From the NCBI RefSeq assembly GCF_000218685.1, contig NW_006763296.1, forward strand, positions 2,066,907 through 2,130,906: a DNA stretch of 64,000 bases, read 5' to 3'. Positions 11,217 through 22,346 of the stretch are shown here, in pieces. Each line of letters begins with the position of its first letter. Within the stretch, counting starts at the first letter, position 1. The notes beneath the pieces were generated by a model that did not search any database, was not told the origin of the DNA, and was given only the letters and a program-made list of their open reading frames with translations. This DNA comes from Serpula lacrymans var. lacrymans S7.9 (Eukaryota > Basidiomycota > Agaricomycetes > Boletales > Serpulaceae). A program made the position numbers and the translations under genes.

Positions 11217-13160
11217 TCTATGGATCTCATGGGATGTTGGACGTCTCGCTAATCATGCTACTTTTCGCGTCGGCACGCATTTCTTTCGGATTCCCTGTAT
11301 ATTCTGAATAACGGACTTTTGAGTAACACCATCTCGTCTGGGTCTTGGTTGTTCTATTAGTGTTAACTTTCGTGTGTTGTACGTCCTGATTTCTATTTCA
11401 TTATTATGTATAACCTGGATTTTTAGTCTCATTGAATGGACTCCGCGTGGTACGCATTATTTGCTAGTTGTACGTTGACACCCCGCCCCATTAGTTTTTG
11501 CCCCAGCAATCAAGTTCTCGAAACACTGTCCATGATCTCTGGTGAATAATATACGAGCCTGTAAAGTCGACTGTGAAGCACCGTTTCATTAATATCTGTC
11601 AGTTGGAAAATGGTTTTCGCTATGGCGAACTCCCGTCAACGAAGTCACTCCAGGTCACATTATTACCATCATTGGGAAATGGGCGTACTTCTCCTTCATG
11701 GTGGAAGTAAATTTGAGCTCAGTTCCACCTGTGAGGTTTATTTTACCCTACCTTCGTCATCGGGTGCAGTCTGCATTATCATCACAGAGACAAAATCACG
11801 AAAAGGAAGCTCCTTGCAAAGTCTAGATTTTGCTAAATATTCCGGAAGTGGAGGTAACAAGCGTTGTGGATTGTTTCACCCGCATGGAGATTTTCTGACA
11901 TAGATTTGGCGAGTGTTCTACTCTATTGTTTTTTATACATGATAATGACAATCAATCCTCAAGTATGATTCTTCGCTTATGAGCTATTTTGATCTCAAGC
12001 TAAAGTGACTTATCTGGTGACGCTCGTCCGTATTGTCTTTCCAACTTTAAGTTCAACTGGCTTATTGCAGTGGCACCAGCATAACTACTTGAAATTTACA
12101 GGTCTGGTCTTCAGTCACACACATGGGCTCGTAGCTATCTTGTATCTGTTCCTCAAATTTTGTTTCAAATGTGAGTCCCCTGTCTCTTGTCAGCACCCTT
12201 CAAGTGGTTGGCGATAGGAAAGCTTTGTCGCTAGATGCCGGAACCAAACTTGATTCCGTTTTCTGAAGTCATCAGGCACCTTAAACGAGGCTTGCATGTG
12301 CTCGTCCTTCGGAAGGCGAATTTCCTATTTGGTTTAGTTCTTCGAGTAGCAACCACTTACCTCCCGGCGGTATGGCATCGACTTACGTCTGCGAAAATAC
12401 ATTTTCGTCGCATTTTGAACAAGGGCCCCGGCTCTTGTCTCACGGAAGCTGTACTTCATCAGTCGGACATACAACGCTTAATTGCTTCCATGATTTGAAG
12501 AGCAGTAACAGTACCGACTCAAGCGCAATACAAATACATGCTACTTATCTTTATCTATGCATCAGTAGAGTGGTAAATTGGAAGAATAATCTGACCAGTC
12601 TGAAACATCTTTAGACATACATCAAACAGGTGACGTTCACGTTTGGTACACTTTACTGTTGGTGGCTTAAGACTGGTCATAACAGTGTTCACTGAAAGGC
12701 AGTCCACAGTTATCAATATGTGATTGATGCGATTAATGAACACGACTTTCATGAAAATTCTCAGACACTGGCACTGGACCCGTAACAGAAGTACAAACTT
12801 TGTTGCAAGATTTTGAGCTTCCGCTCGAATCAGCCTTTCTTTTTGTCCGGCGTTGGGGCTTGATTTCCTTTTATGGTAATGATCGAGATCCATTTTGTGT
12901 CCTTATTGTTAACATGTATGAAGAACAGTATCACAGATGCGGTGAAGGCATGTGGACTCTCTTCTCTCTAAAGAGGACTTATTGTTTCGTTAACAACAGC
13001 CTCACAGAGTTCCGGTTATCACAACTCATCCACTTGCTTTGTTACTCTGTCTCACCCCACAAAATCCCCAAAAATGCTGAAGACAATTGGAAACTGCGTT
13101 AAATCTGGCGGACAAATCGTCCCGGATATCACTCGTCCATAAGCCATTTCTAAGCGGGGC
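11217..13160. other. Gene-poor 1.9 kb interval upstream of the pheromone gene
   Basis: Several open frames of 70-110 codons occur on both strands, but none has splice structure or motifs I recognise. I looked for a Ste3-type pheromone receptor (seven hydrophobic segments, the expected partner of a pheromone gene) and saw none. The stretch may hold decayed sequence, but I cannot name it. Confidence 0.4.
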
Positions 13161-13165
13161 TGGTT

Positions 13166-13172
13166 TATAAAA
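13166..13172 (+). promoter_or_regulatory. TATA box of the pheromone gene
   Basis: TATAAAA followed by GG lies 126 bases before the pheromone ATG, a spacing that leaves a roughly 90-base 5' leader. A strong TATA box fits a highly inducible small gene. Confidence 0.6.
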
Positions 13173-13291
13173 GGATGAACGGTCAGTACAGATTTTCTTC
13201 AAGTTCAACAGCACTTCTTCGCTCTTCCAGCAGTTGTACCTTCTTCGACACACTTCCTCGCCTTCTAACCATCCTCCGCTCTTATAAATCA

Positions 13292-13423
13292 ATGGATTCC
13301 TTCACTGCCATCGCAACCTACTTCACCACATCCAAGGCTGAGGAAACCAACCTTGCACCTGATGTTCCCACCGATGAGGACTCTGGAAGCTCTGGAGGCA
13401 ACTCCTACTGTGTCGTCGCTTAA
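13292..13423 (+). CDS. Mating-type lipopeptide pheromone precursor (CaaX)
   Basis: The 43-residue peptide starts MDSFTAIATYF, has an acidic middle (DVPTDEDS), then a Gly/Ser/Asn stretch, and ends YCVVA. The last four residues form a CaaX box, so the Cys should be farnesylated, VVA removed and the new C-terminus methylated. A MDxFT-type start, 40-60 residue length, acidic middle and CaaX end are the hallmarks of basidiomycete B-locus pheromone precursors that activate Ste3-type receptors. An in-frame ATG also lies upstream at 13175, but it sits only a few bases after the TATA box, so 13292 is preferred. The mature peptide is probably the last 10-13 residues before VVA (inference). No receptor gene is visible in the window. 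The function is assigned from form, not from sequence identity. Confidence 0.8.
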   Translation: MDSFTAIATYFTTSKAEETNLAPDVPTDEDSGSSGGNSYCVVA

Positions 13424-14588
13424 AGTGACATTAATTGACGCACCTGCTACTTTCATCCTATCTAATGTCATAACGTGAGTAACTTCTGCACATTCAGAGA
13501 GGCTAACCGACTAAATGATTTCGTCCCTCACATAGAATCATTATGCCACTTCGACTTTCGACTTCTTGGATCACGACACACTCGCGAGAGTGTCAATTCA
13601 GGACCTCTTTGCTAGAAATGCGATAGCATCATTTTTCCACATTTGTACATCATGACCAGCATCATTCGCTCTCACTATACCTTCGTTCTTATTCCTGGCT
13701 GTTGTTTTATTATTTGATTCTGGGAGGTCATCTGTATTTTGGGTAGAGGAGATGTTGGGCTGTATTGAGATTACCATTAGTTATATCATTATTACCTGGA
13801 TATATATTGTTCATTTCGGGTGACATACTAGTGAAATTATTGACAAATCGAAAGGAAAATATGTCTGAGTGATGTAGTGAATAACCTGAAACCAGCAGAA
13901 AACACAGCTTACGCTCTAGTAGAGTCAAATGACTGTGAAAAATTATCATCATAACAGCCAGTACTTAATATGGACTCACATCGTGTTAATTACGACTTCG
14001 GCCTGATCACAGGCGGCGTCCCATTCGATATGCAAAAAAAACTTAACATTGACGTTGAAGTAAGAGTATAAAAAACGCACAGTATACCAGTAAGAAATCT
14101 CATATCTTTGGAAGTACTTGATGGTGTCCTTAACTTTGTAGACTCGATGAAAGGCTTGAGTCATGTCAAGGTCAGCAAGAAACTTACATCTCTGCAGACG
14201 TTCAAGCTTTGGGGTGGGATAAATCAAGATGATTACCATTACTGGATATACAGGCGTGGGAGATTGAGTGCAAAATGGACAATTTGACATTTCTGGGTTT
14301 TCAGCCGAGAAAGATCGCAGTTTACCTCCATGAAGATATGTTTTGGATTCTCTGCATCTCCTGCCCACGATAGCTGCAGACAAAGTATTTTAACCAGCAT
14401 TATGGGATTGAATATCACTGTGGAAAAGGCCTTCAAAAAGGTTTAGCACATGTCGGACGAGCGCGGAGCGAGATTTGCCGTTTATCTGCTGGCAACTCGT
14501 GGTGGGCTTCTACAGTGCGCACAGCATTATCACTACGAATTTTTAGACAACGTTCCGTATCTTTCCTAGATATAGTGGTCCCGAAGGG
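13424..14588. other. Interval between the pheromone and ADP/ATP carrier genes
   Basis: Positions 13475-13535 have the form of an intron in the 3' untranslated region of the pheromone transcript (gtgagt donor, ctaac branch-like motif, catag acceptor). Further right, on the minus strand at about 13976-14436, stretches such as FHRVYKVKDTIKYFQRYE and IEWDAACDQAEVVIN could be exons of an unrecognised gene. I could not join them convincingly. Confidence 0.35.
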
Positions 14589-14596
14589 TATATAAA
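14589..14596 (+). promoter_or_regulatory. TATA box of the ADP/ATP carrier gene
   Basis: TATATAAA lies about 100 bases before the start codon and is followed by a pyrimidine-rich leader (CTCATCCCC, TTTTTTTC), as is usual for strongly expressed fungal genes. Confidence 0.6.
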
Positions 14597-14690
14597 CGGC
14601 GTTTTCGTCACCAGACCACTGTGCAGCCCTACCACAGCTCCCTCATCCCCACTCAGTTTTTTTCTTTCTTTTTATCCTCTACTCAATTCA

Positions 14691-16206
14691 ATGTCTGGTC
14701 AGAAGTCCTCTAAACCGACAGATGCATCTGCATTCTTTGGTGCGTGTGTGCCTTGTCTTGTCTGCGCAGTTGTGTCCTGACATTCCCTTCTGAAGTGGAC
14801 TTCATGATGGGAGGAACTGCTGCTGCGATATCGAAAACAGCAGCAGCACCCATCGAACGTGTCAAGCTTCTCATACAGAACCAAGGAGCTATGATCGCTG
14901 CAGGAAGGCTGGACCGTCCCTATGGCGGAATAACGGAATGTTTTAGACGGACTTTGGCGGAAGAAGGTGGCAAGAGCTGTACGTTCCTCAGACCATGATC
15001 ACTCTCGTTATATTCAACTTTAGCATATCGTGTTCTTAGTTTGGCGAGGCAACGGGACCAACGTCCTTAGATATTTCCCGACCCAGGCTTTGAACTTTGC
15101 TTTCAAGGATAGTTTCAAGAAGATGTTTGGATTTAAGAAAGCTGAAGGTTTCGGCCTCTGGGTATTTGGTAAACTATCGTCTAAAACTTTTAGCTACCGA
15201 TCACTAAATCGAGCCTTTTAAATCAGGTAATATTGCAAGCGGAGCTGCTGCGGGAGCTTCATCCTCTGTCTTTGTTTACTCTCTTGACTAGTGGGCATTC
15301 ACAACACTCCCATTCCAGACTAAATCTCACTTCTCACGTTTCCCTCGCGATGTCTCCTGTTTGAATTACGTTTGCTCCACGTAGCGCCCGCACACGTCTT
15401 TCTGCCGATGGCAAAAGTTCGTCCAAGGGTGGTCAGCGTCAGTTTACGGGCCTCGTTGATGTGTACAAGCAGACGCTTAAGTCAGACGGCATCGCGGGTT
15501 TATACAGAGGCTTTGTTCCCAGTGTAGTCGGAATCTGTGTATACAGAGGACTATAGTGCGTTGTCCCTGCTTTTCTGACTTTTTGCCAATCTACTGACAA
15601 ACAATAAATAGTTTCGGTGGGTATGATACAGTGAAGGATACCGTGCTCGTTGGGCCTCTCCAAGGCAATTTCTTGGCTTCATTCGCTGTAGGATGGGTTT
15701 GCACTACCGTATGTCGTCACGTGTAGCCTTGATTCGCCTTGGGTTTTGATACACGTTTTCACACAGGGAGCTGCAATAGCTGCTTATCCTCTGGATACAA
15801 TTCGTAGAAGGATGATGATGACATCTGGCGAAAAGGTACGTGTTTGTTTTAAGTCTGAAGCCCATTTCTTCATGTTTATCCTTACGGACGTCATAACTTT
15901 AGGTTCGCTACAAATCCTTCATTGACGCTGGTAGGCAAATTGTCGCCAAAGAAGGTGTAAAATCGCTCTTCGGTATGTAACTTTCATTATTTCGGATCCC
16001 ATTTTGCGCAGATTTTTCTAACGTGAATACCGTATTTAGGAGGAGCTGGAGCGAACGTCTTACGTGGTGTTGCCGGTGCTGGTGTGTTGTCACTTTATGA
16101 CAAGTAAGTGCTTTGTTCTTCCTCCAAGTTGCATCTCTGATGATGTTCGTCGTATAGGTTCCAAGAACTTGCATGGGGAAAAGTATATACAGCAGGATCT
16201 GGGTGA
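14691..16206 (+). CDS. AAC: Mitochondrial ADP/ATP carrier (adenine nucleotide translocator)
   Basis: This inner-membrane carrier swaps cytosolic ADP for matrix ATP. Joined exons give [23 protein letters not shown] and the three carrier repeats. Repeat one has [14 protein letters not shown], repeat two SLDYARTRL and repeat three [18 protein letters not shown] is the diagnostic signature of ADP/ATP carriers. Other family blocks are [42 protein letters not shown] and [25 protein letters not shown]. The gene has about eight short introns; one must be removed between LDY and ARTR to avoid a TAG. The last residues are KVYTAGSG with stop TGA at 16204-16206. Length (about 315 residues) and motifs are those of a working carrier. 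The gene has a good TATA box upstream. Confidence 0.95.
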
Positions 16207-16501
16207 TCACATCCTTCATTTACGATGGCCTACTGGTCATGGCAGTCGTGATGCCTTAAGGGTATCCACTGAGTAGATTGTAATCATTTTTAGGATTACT
16301 TCAGATAACTTATTGCTACAATATATTAATACACTTCGCAGTCCGTTTTCCTAAGTCTGTCCCCAACAGCCTTGAGGAGTGGAGGTGGGTGTAAGTCGAC
16401 ATCAATACGTCTTCATTGTATGATGGTCACGAGGAGGGAAGACCGTTACAACACTGTTCCCGTGTCATGAAGGTGATGAATGGCCATCATACGGAATACA
16501 T

Positions 16502-17584
16502 TCAGAGCTCGATCGTCTCTTTATGTTTGAATTTTCTTCCAGCACGCTCTGCAGAACGGAACCTAAACTGATTACCGTAAAGCTCGAATTCAATATGGAC
16601 ACTGTCGAGTACTGTCTTCAAATCCTGCGACGAAGAGTCAGGCGTTGATGCTGACGTCGACGATTGAGTTGAAATTGAAGGAGGGGATACTGAGTATAGG
16701 GGGACGGCGAATGCAAAAACAGAATTTTGCTTTGGTATGACTATAGTAGAACGGAGCACAGATCAGTTGATTAATAATAGCTAAAACAAAAAATAAAACA
16801 AACAAACGTTTAAGTTTATCTTGCTTTGTGACGACCTTGAATGCATTCTCAGTTTCATGGATCACAATACCGGACAAACCAACGAGACATGGATTTTTAC
16901 TCTGCCGGACTTTAAACCAATATAAACGGAACGGATAAAATGGACTACAAGGGATGACTTACCGCTCACTATTGAGCCATGCAAATCAGCCTTGACTAAC
17001 TTCGCATGCATCCCTCCTGCATTAGGCATGGATTGAGCGGTAGGAGCTGAAGTTGGCTCTGTGGGCGCAGGGGAGAGTCCAAGAAGTTCTGACATATATC
17101 CCATCCAAAGGTGGTGCAGGGGAATAAACAACGTAAATCTTGGGCAACGCATTATTATACGCAGTCCTAACAAAAGCAGTAGACTTACTTTTCTATTCCT
17201 TCCTCCAGCTTCCATAGTCCCTTCTCCTTGGCTTCTCTTTTACCTACTACACCATTATCCCGTCGCTTCTTACTAGCCAACCTCCGCGATTTCTTCTCGT
17301 CGCGCTCTTTCTTTGCTCTGCTCTCTCGTACTGGGTTTTCTAGCAGCACCTGGCGACCTTTAATACGATTGGTGTAGATTCCCGCAGGATCTGATGCTTG
17401 CGTTACTGATGACTGAACAAATTCTGGAGTAAAGGGGGTTGCTGTGGTCAACTTCAGCCGCTGATTCTGAAATATTAGATTAGAAAAAAGATGATTGTAT
17501 TCAGAAGAGATTCGCCTTGAAACTTGGAAGGGACTTGTATGGATCAACCAAAGATTCTTTTGCTGCCTCATTGTTTCTGTTCAT
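16502..17584 (-). CDS. POP4: RNase P/MRP protein subunit Pop4 (Rpp29)
   Basis: Pop4 is a protein subunit of RNase P and RNase MRP, which trim tRNA 5' ends and pre-rRNA in the nucleus. The exons contain NRIKGRQVLLENPVRESR, a lysine/arginine-rich helix (RAKKERDEKKSRRLASKKRR), LHHLWMGYMSELLG, KLVKADLHGSIVS, NPCLVGLSGIVIHETENAF, DKLKLIPKQNSVFAF, and the C-terminal block FELYGNQFRFRSAERAGRKFKHKETIEL with stop TGA at 16502. The Sm-like core from KADLHG to ETIEL matches the family closely. The start is uncertain. An ATG at 17584 with a 49-nt GC-AG intron (17467-17515) gives MNRNNEAAKESLVDPYKSLP. An ATG at 17571 reads through without that intron and joins the same frame. Confidence 0.9.
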
Positions 17585-18482
17585 CGTGCTGGATGTGTTG
17601 GATAGATTATTGAAAAAGATTACCTAAAATGGTCGTAGCCGGGAAGGTGTTTGGCAAGAGCCTTGAAAACAAACAAACAATGCTGAGCGCTTTTTGTGAC
17701 CGTGACATTCTTTACTTCAAAGTTGCTTTCGCTGCACACTGGACCCTCCTCCTCAGATCTAAGTTTATTCTGCATCTTACAGCATTGTTGTAATAAGGGC
17801 CTAATGATATTCCGCCCCATATGAAACACCTACTTTGCGATGTCGAGGGGAAGCGCCTATGATACGGATTACTGTTGTCTCCGCGTTCCTTCGACGCCGG
17901 GGGTAAACTGTCCTCTCAAGGCGGAACTTCCGGACTTGATTCAGACATGCGAATTCCGTCCAGTCTCCCATGTGTGGACGGAATCAAAATTTGTTTGCAA
18001 CGCAACGCATATACCGCCGGTACAGACGTAACTGTTATCAGGGGTTAATCAACATCTACTTCGGTTACATGATATGGGTTTTGTAGGTTTTGTCGTAATC
18101 ATACTTCGGCAAGGAGGAGTATGAAGTTGAATAGTGTATGCAACAATCCTACGCATGATGTATTATTCGACCGGTGATTTTGGTGGATGATAGGATCTGG
18201 CCGGAGGCAAGAATATACCGCATGCCACATGAAAGAGAATTACAAATGCTAGGTTCATGCTGGATGCAAATATACGATCACATTATTACCAGATGATGGC
18301 CAGTGAAACTCTAAGAAACCTTTGATATGTCACGGACTTTGAGATCTAGGACGAAAGCAGTAGTGTAATAGAAGAGAAAAGGAGAAGGATGGACAAAAGA
18401 CGCTAAACTCGTGTTTCTGCATTGAACCCAAAGACAAGAGACATTATACAACCTAGAAATGTGAAAGATAGGCATGCCATAG
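17585..18482. other. Intergenic stretch between POP4 and the isochorismatase-like gene
   Basis: This contains the POP4 promoter side and the 3' side of the next minus-strand gene. A 69-codon minus-strand frame ending at 17620 has no motif I can name. Nothing else is supported. Confidence 0.4.
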
Positions 18483-19082
18483 TTACCGATCTGTGAACAG
18501 TCCTGGAAGATCCTTCATATCTAGCAAAATCACGCCCGCTTCCTCTAGTTCAGCCTGTATTTCAGCCTCGATCCTGCAAGCTGGAGTCACGCCTCCTCCA
18601 TTCCAGACTTCAAGTCTGTCGTATGTGGCATGGGCTCCCTTCATCAAAAGAACTTCATTCCCTCTCCCAAGAGCTGCACTGCATGTAGCCCGGATACAGA
18701 AATCACTCTGCATGCCCACTACGACAATTTCGGCATCCGGCGAAATGAGATCGCTGAGATTCGTGCCAGCGAAGGCGTTATTTTTGAGCTTGTCGACTAC
18801 AAACTCGTTAGGTAGTGGTGGGAAGATGAGCTGCCAGCCAGGGGTGTTTGGCTCGTCTGGTTCGCCGAATTCACCAGTGTTGCGCACATGTATTATCCGA
18901 GGGGGGTGGTTTTCTGCGCGTGCTTGATAGAGAATGCGCTGAATGTTTTGATGCACAGATTTTGATGATGGGACTCCTTTTGGAGCATCTGCAAGCATCC
19001 CAACTTGTACGTCTATGAGAAGTAGAACGCGGCAGGCGACGCATGAAGAATTGTGGTCTGGAGAACAGGAAGAAAGAGCCAT
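18483..19082 (-). CDS. Isochorismatase-like cysteine hydrolase
   Basis: This is a single-exon protein of 199 residues in the isochorismatase/nicotinamidase superfamily. The catalytic triad is visible. The Asp is in LLLIDVQVGML (about residue 24), the Lys is in VVDKLKNNAFAGTNL (about residue 100), and the Cys is in VVVGMQSDFCIRATCSAALGRG (about residue 128), with the family's cis-peptide region just before it. HATYDR and the C-terminal helix complete the fold. Substrates in this family vary (isochorismate, nicotinamide, N-carbamoyl compounds, ureidoacrylate), and the sequence does not decide between them. It is intronless, unlike nearly all its neighbours. The start is the first ATG; the first 17 residues, rich in Ser and Cys, lie outside the core. 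Confidence 0.8.
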   Translation of the reverse strand: MALSSCSPDHNSSCVACRVLLLIDVQVGMLADAPKGVPSSKSVHQNIQRILYQARAENHPPRIIHVRNTGEFGEPDEPNTPGWQLIFPPLPNEFVVDKLKNNAFAGTNLSDLISPDAEIVVVGMQSDFCIRATCSAALGRGNEVLLMKGAHATYDRLEVWNGGGVTPACRIEAEIQAELEEAGVILLDMKDLPGLFTDR

Positions 19083-20985
19083 GACATGTATGAAAGCGAA
19101 AATGAAGAGAGAAGCCGGGGTACAGAGTGTTACCAGTACTGGAGTCGTGATGGTCGTTAATAGTCTGCAAGGGAACTACGGTACTAAAGCGGGGTATACA
19201 CTCCTTATTATTATTTTGGGGGTAGATAACCCAGAGATAACTGAATTACATTGACAGTAACCCCCGATTAAGTCTAGACCTTGACATCGTTAATCGCGCG
19301 CGTGACGTCACGCGACCCAAATCTTAAAACATGTTTTGGTGTGTCGGTCACAGGATCGACCAAGAACTACTGAGCCCCAGGTTGCGACGCTGCACGCTGG
19401 TGCAAAGATTTCACACCTTGAATTATTCGAGACTTTTTTGCATATTATCCATGCAGCGAGCGAGCCACGCTGCAGGAAAGCTCCACATTGACGCCCGGTT
19501 AGTAGCTTTTATCACGGTTAGCGGATAGTGGTTGATCACCTGAGTAACCTTCTGGCCCGTGCCGCAGTACTTTAGATCCTTTCGACCGAGGAATCGAGAG
19601 CTAGGCGGAAATCGGTGTACAAAGACATCGGTAACGCTAGTGAGGCTTAACAGAAATGTGAAGGTAGATGGTCCGAGTCCCGAAGATGGCATCGAATCAG
19701 GAGTTCACAAGTAATTGCCGGAGAGCCTTGAGAAGTGCTACCGATATAGCAGTCTGAAAACACTGCCTCTCGTTATCCTCGTTCTCTTCAGTATGAAGCA
19801 GGGGCAACACTAACCTAAGATTTATAGTTATGTCACCCCCTTCACGCTCGCTTACTTTTGGCCACTCAAGCACAACCTGTCTTTTCGAGTCATTCGAAGT
19901 CATAATACCTCGTTATCACCTTCTCGGAATCCTTCCATATACTTTACACCATACCCTTCTCTTCGCCTGTTATCCTCGTATCCGAGAGCATTTGAGGACC
20001 TCTTGTATCATGGATGAAATTGTCTTACCAGACTTTAAGTCACATATCTGGCTGTGGCATCGCCTATTGTGTAGATATTTGAGCCGTGCGAGCAAAACCA
20101 CTCGACCCTTGTGCTGATCGATGGAGTTCACGATCGGTGTGACGTATCCTGAGAATCTCGTACGATGTTGTGGAGCGATGGTGGTCACGGTATTGATATA
20201 CTTCCCAGCATCATACTTCCTAGCCATCATGAGTTATTTGACGAGTGCTGTTGTGACGGGAGGGTCTGTGCCGTCCACGGACAATCTAGCTTCCTGGCGA
20301 AATATACTAAAGTGTTACTGTGTGCAAAATGAACATAGTATCAAGGACAAACCAAGCAAGTTATAGATAAGAACCAAGAGTGGAGGTCTAGCATTTTGTG
20401 TTTAACTTGCACGCCGCTGCCGGTTATAAGCTGATGACCTTTCATACTGCTCGGCGGGGGGTTTGTTCGCTAGCTCAAAGTCAGTTTGAAGAGGTTAGAC
20501 TCGAACGTCAACCAGTATGATTGGTGTGAGAATTCTCTACCGCTGGGTTTGCACCTTAGAGTGTCATTCTCTCCCATTATTTTCCCCTACACTCTTTTGT
20601 TAATTAGTATATAAAATGTATTCAAATTTATGTGCAACGTACCTTCAATCGCCCCTATGGGACTGGCCCGCCCCTAAGGCATTTTTTCGAAGGGATTGGC
20701 CATCATTCCACCACACTCAGAGAACCTAGTAGTGACGATCAATGAGACGTAATCACTTGAACGAAAGTACATATGAACTGCCCAGCTTGACAAAGAAAAT
20801 TAAGGTGGAAAGTGAACATAGACAGAGAAATTTTGACATTACAAGCGATGGAGCAGTATTTTTCTAATGCAAATAGACACGTGACCTGCCATTGTATTAG
20901 TATTACAATTTACAGCTCATGGAACAGATGACGCGATACACATTTCTAGGTAACGAAGAAAGCACGGAAAATAGAGAATAGAAAA
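19083..20985. other. Intergenic stretch of 1.9 kb
   Basis: This holds the promoter of the isochorismatase-like gene, a CRE-type palindrome at 19299-19314, and the 3' side of the glutaredoxin gene. Open frames on both strands near 19830-20370 show hydrophobic patches but no recognised family. Confidence 0.4.
19299..19314. promoter_or_regulatory. Perfect 16-bp palindrome with a CRE core (TGACGTCA)
   Basis: CGCGTGACGTCACGCG is a perfect inverted repeat centred on TGACGTCA, the classical ATF/CREB bZIP site. It lies 217 bases upstream of the isochorismatase-like start codon. Binding is inferred from the consensus only. Confidence 0.5.
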
Positions 20986-21925
20986 TCAAGCACTTTTGTA
21001 AATTTCCCAAAATTCCCCGGTGTTGAACAAATCCTTCGTTACATCCAGACCTCCGACAAACTCTCCATTAACTATGATCTGTGGGAAAGTCGGCCAGTCA
21101 TTCAGTTGCTTGAGTCCTGTGATTGAAGGGAGTTAGTAAACATATTTGTCTTTTTTATCCTGGATAGTTGACTAACCTTGTCTGACGCTCTCGTCGGAAA
21201 GAATGTCGAAATGGGTGAATTCGACCTTATTATCCCTCAACAACTGTACAGTCTGCCTAGAGAATCCGCATCGCGGTTCATCTGGTTGTCCTTTCATGAA
21301 TAGAACAACCTTGCTCTTAGACATCAATCCATCCATGCGGCTCTTGAGTTCTTCCGGCGTCTCTTTCTTTTCCAGGGGGGTGGGAATGGGGGCCGCAGGT
21401 GATTGCAGGTGCGCTGCGAGCGCGGTGGTAAGTCTTATGGCGTCGGCGCCCGGTATACGTGAAAGGAGTGCGTGCCCCTGTTAAGTAAAGTAAGTTTCTG
21501 GTGCGTTCGATGCCATATGGAATAGCATGTATGTGTTCAAAGATAGACCAAGTGAAAATCTACTCACACGAAGAACGATAAATGATGGAACGGCTTCGAT
21601 GTCCATGGATTCCGTGATATCAGGTTGCTCCTCCGCCTCGACCTGTCAAAGATGAAGTGCGGAGAAGCCGAGTCAAGTTAGTATGAAATATAGGCTTTTC
21701 ACAAGAATTCCATAGGGTAACCAGTGGCTTTACAGATCTCACCTGTAAGACAAGTAATTTCGGGTACTTCTTTGCAAGTTCTAGCACGACTTCATTCATT
21801 TGGGTGCAAGGGGCAGCCCATGGTGCCCAGAAATTGATGAGAGAAACACGCTCGAGGTCTTTCGAGAGAAGCGCCCGGAAATGTTCAGGAGAAGTGACGT
21901 TTACAAAGTTCTCCAGGTTTGACAT
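20986..21925 (-). CDS. GRX4: Monothiol glutaredoxin Grx3/Grx4 type (thioredoxin plus CGFS domains)
   Basis: Grx3/4 proteins bind a bridging Fe-S cluster, signal iron status to transcription factors and supply iron in the cytosol. The N-terminal thioredoxin domain starts MSNLENFVNVTSPEHFRALL and has the degenerate active site WAPWAAPC, typical of this family, which keeps only one Cys. It continues VEAEEQPDITESMDIEAVPSFIV. After a linker (PAAPIPTPLEKKETPEEL), the glutaredoxin domain has MSKSKVVLFMKGQPDEPRCGFSRQTVQLL with the cluster-binding CGFS. NDWPTFPQIIVNGEFVGGLDV follows, then EFWEIYKSA and stop TGA at 20986-20988. All exons join in frame with short introns, and the protein is complete. 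Confidence 0.92.
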
Positions 21926-22346
21926 AGTTTTGAAGGTTAATGAGCGGACACGGCGGTCGTAATATGCGAGGGCGTGTAACGATGGACCAGTGTGGAGATG
22001 AACGATCTAGAAAGAGGTGAACTGGGGTGTGGGTAGAAATTTGAAGATCGAGTGAAGTCGGAAGAGATGTAGTCGGGCTTCGGGGATATACCGAGGAAAC
22101 TCAGAGGCTGACTATGGGACTTAACAGATTTGCTGAGATGATTGATAACACCCAAGATTTGCACATAATGGTGTTATCGGACCTACCCGAGATATAAATA
22201 TTAGAAATTAGAAATTATTATTCTGTACCGTACTACAACAGATACCAATGCAGGGATACAGAGGACAGATACTTTGACAGATCCTGTGAAAATACTGTGG
22301 ATCATGCAAGTCTAGTCGTGGATGATTGTATATTAATGACAGCAAA
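21926..22346. other. Intergenic; promoter side of the glutaredoxin gene
   Basis: This contains the promoter of the glutaredoxin gene and the 3' side of Ku70. I see no further gene. Confidence 0.5.

Noticed and set aside
12235..12498. Possible retrotransposon-like frame upstream of the pheromone gene
   Set aside because: I could not find reverse transcriptase, integrase or protease motifs in any frame on either strand.
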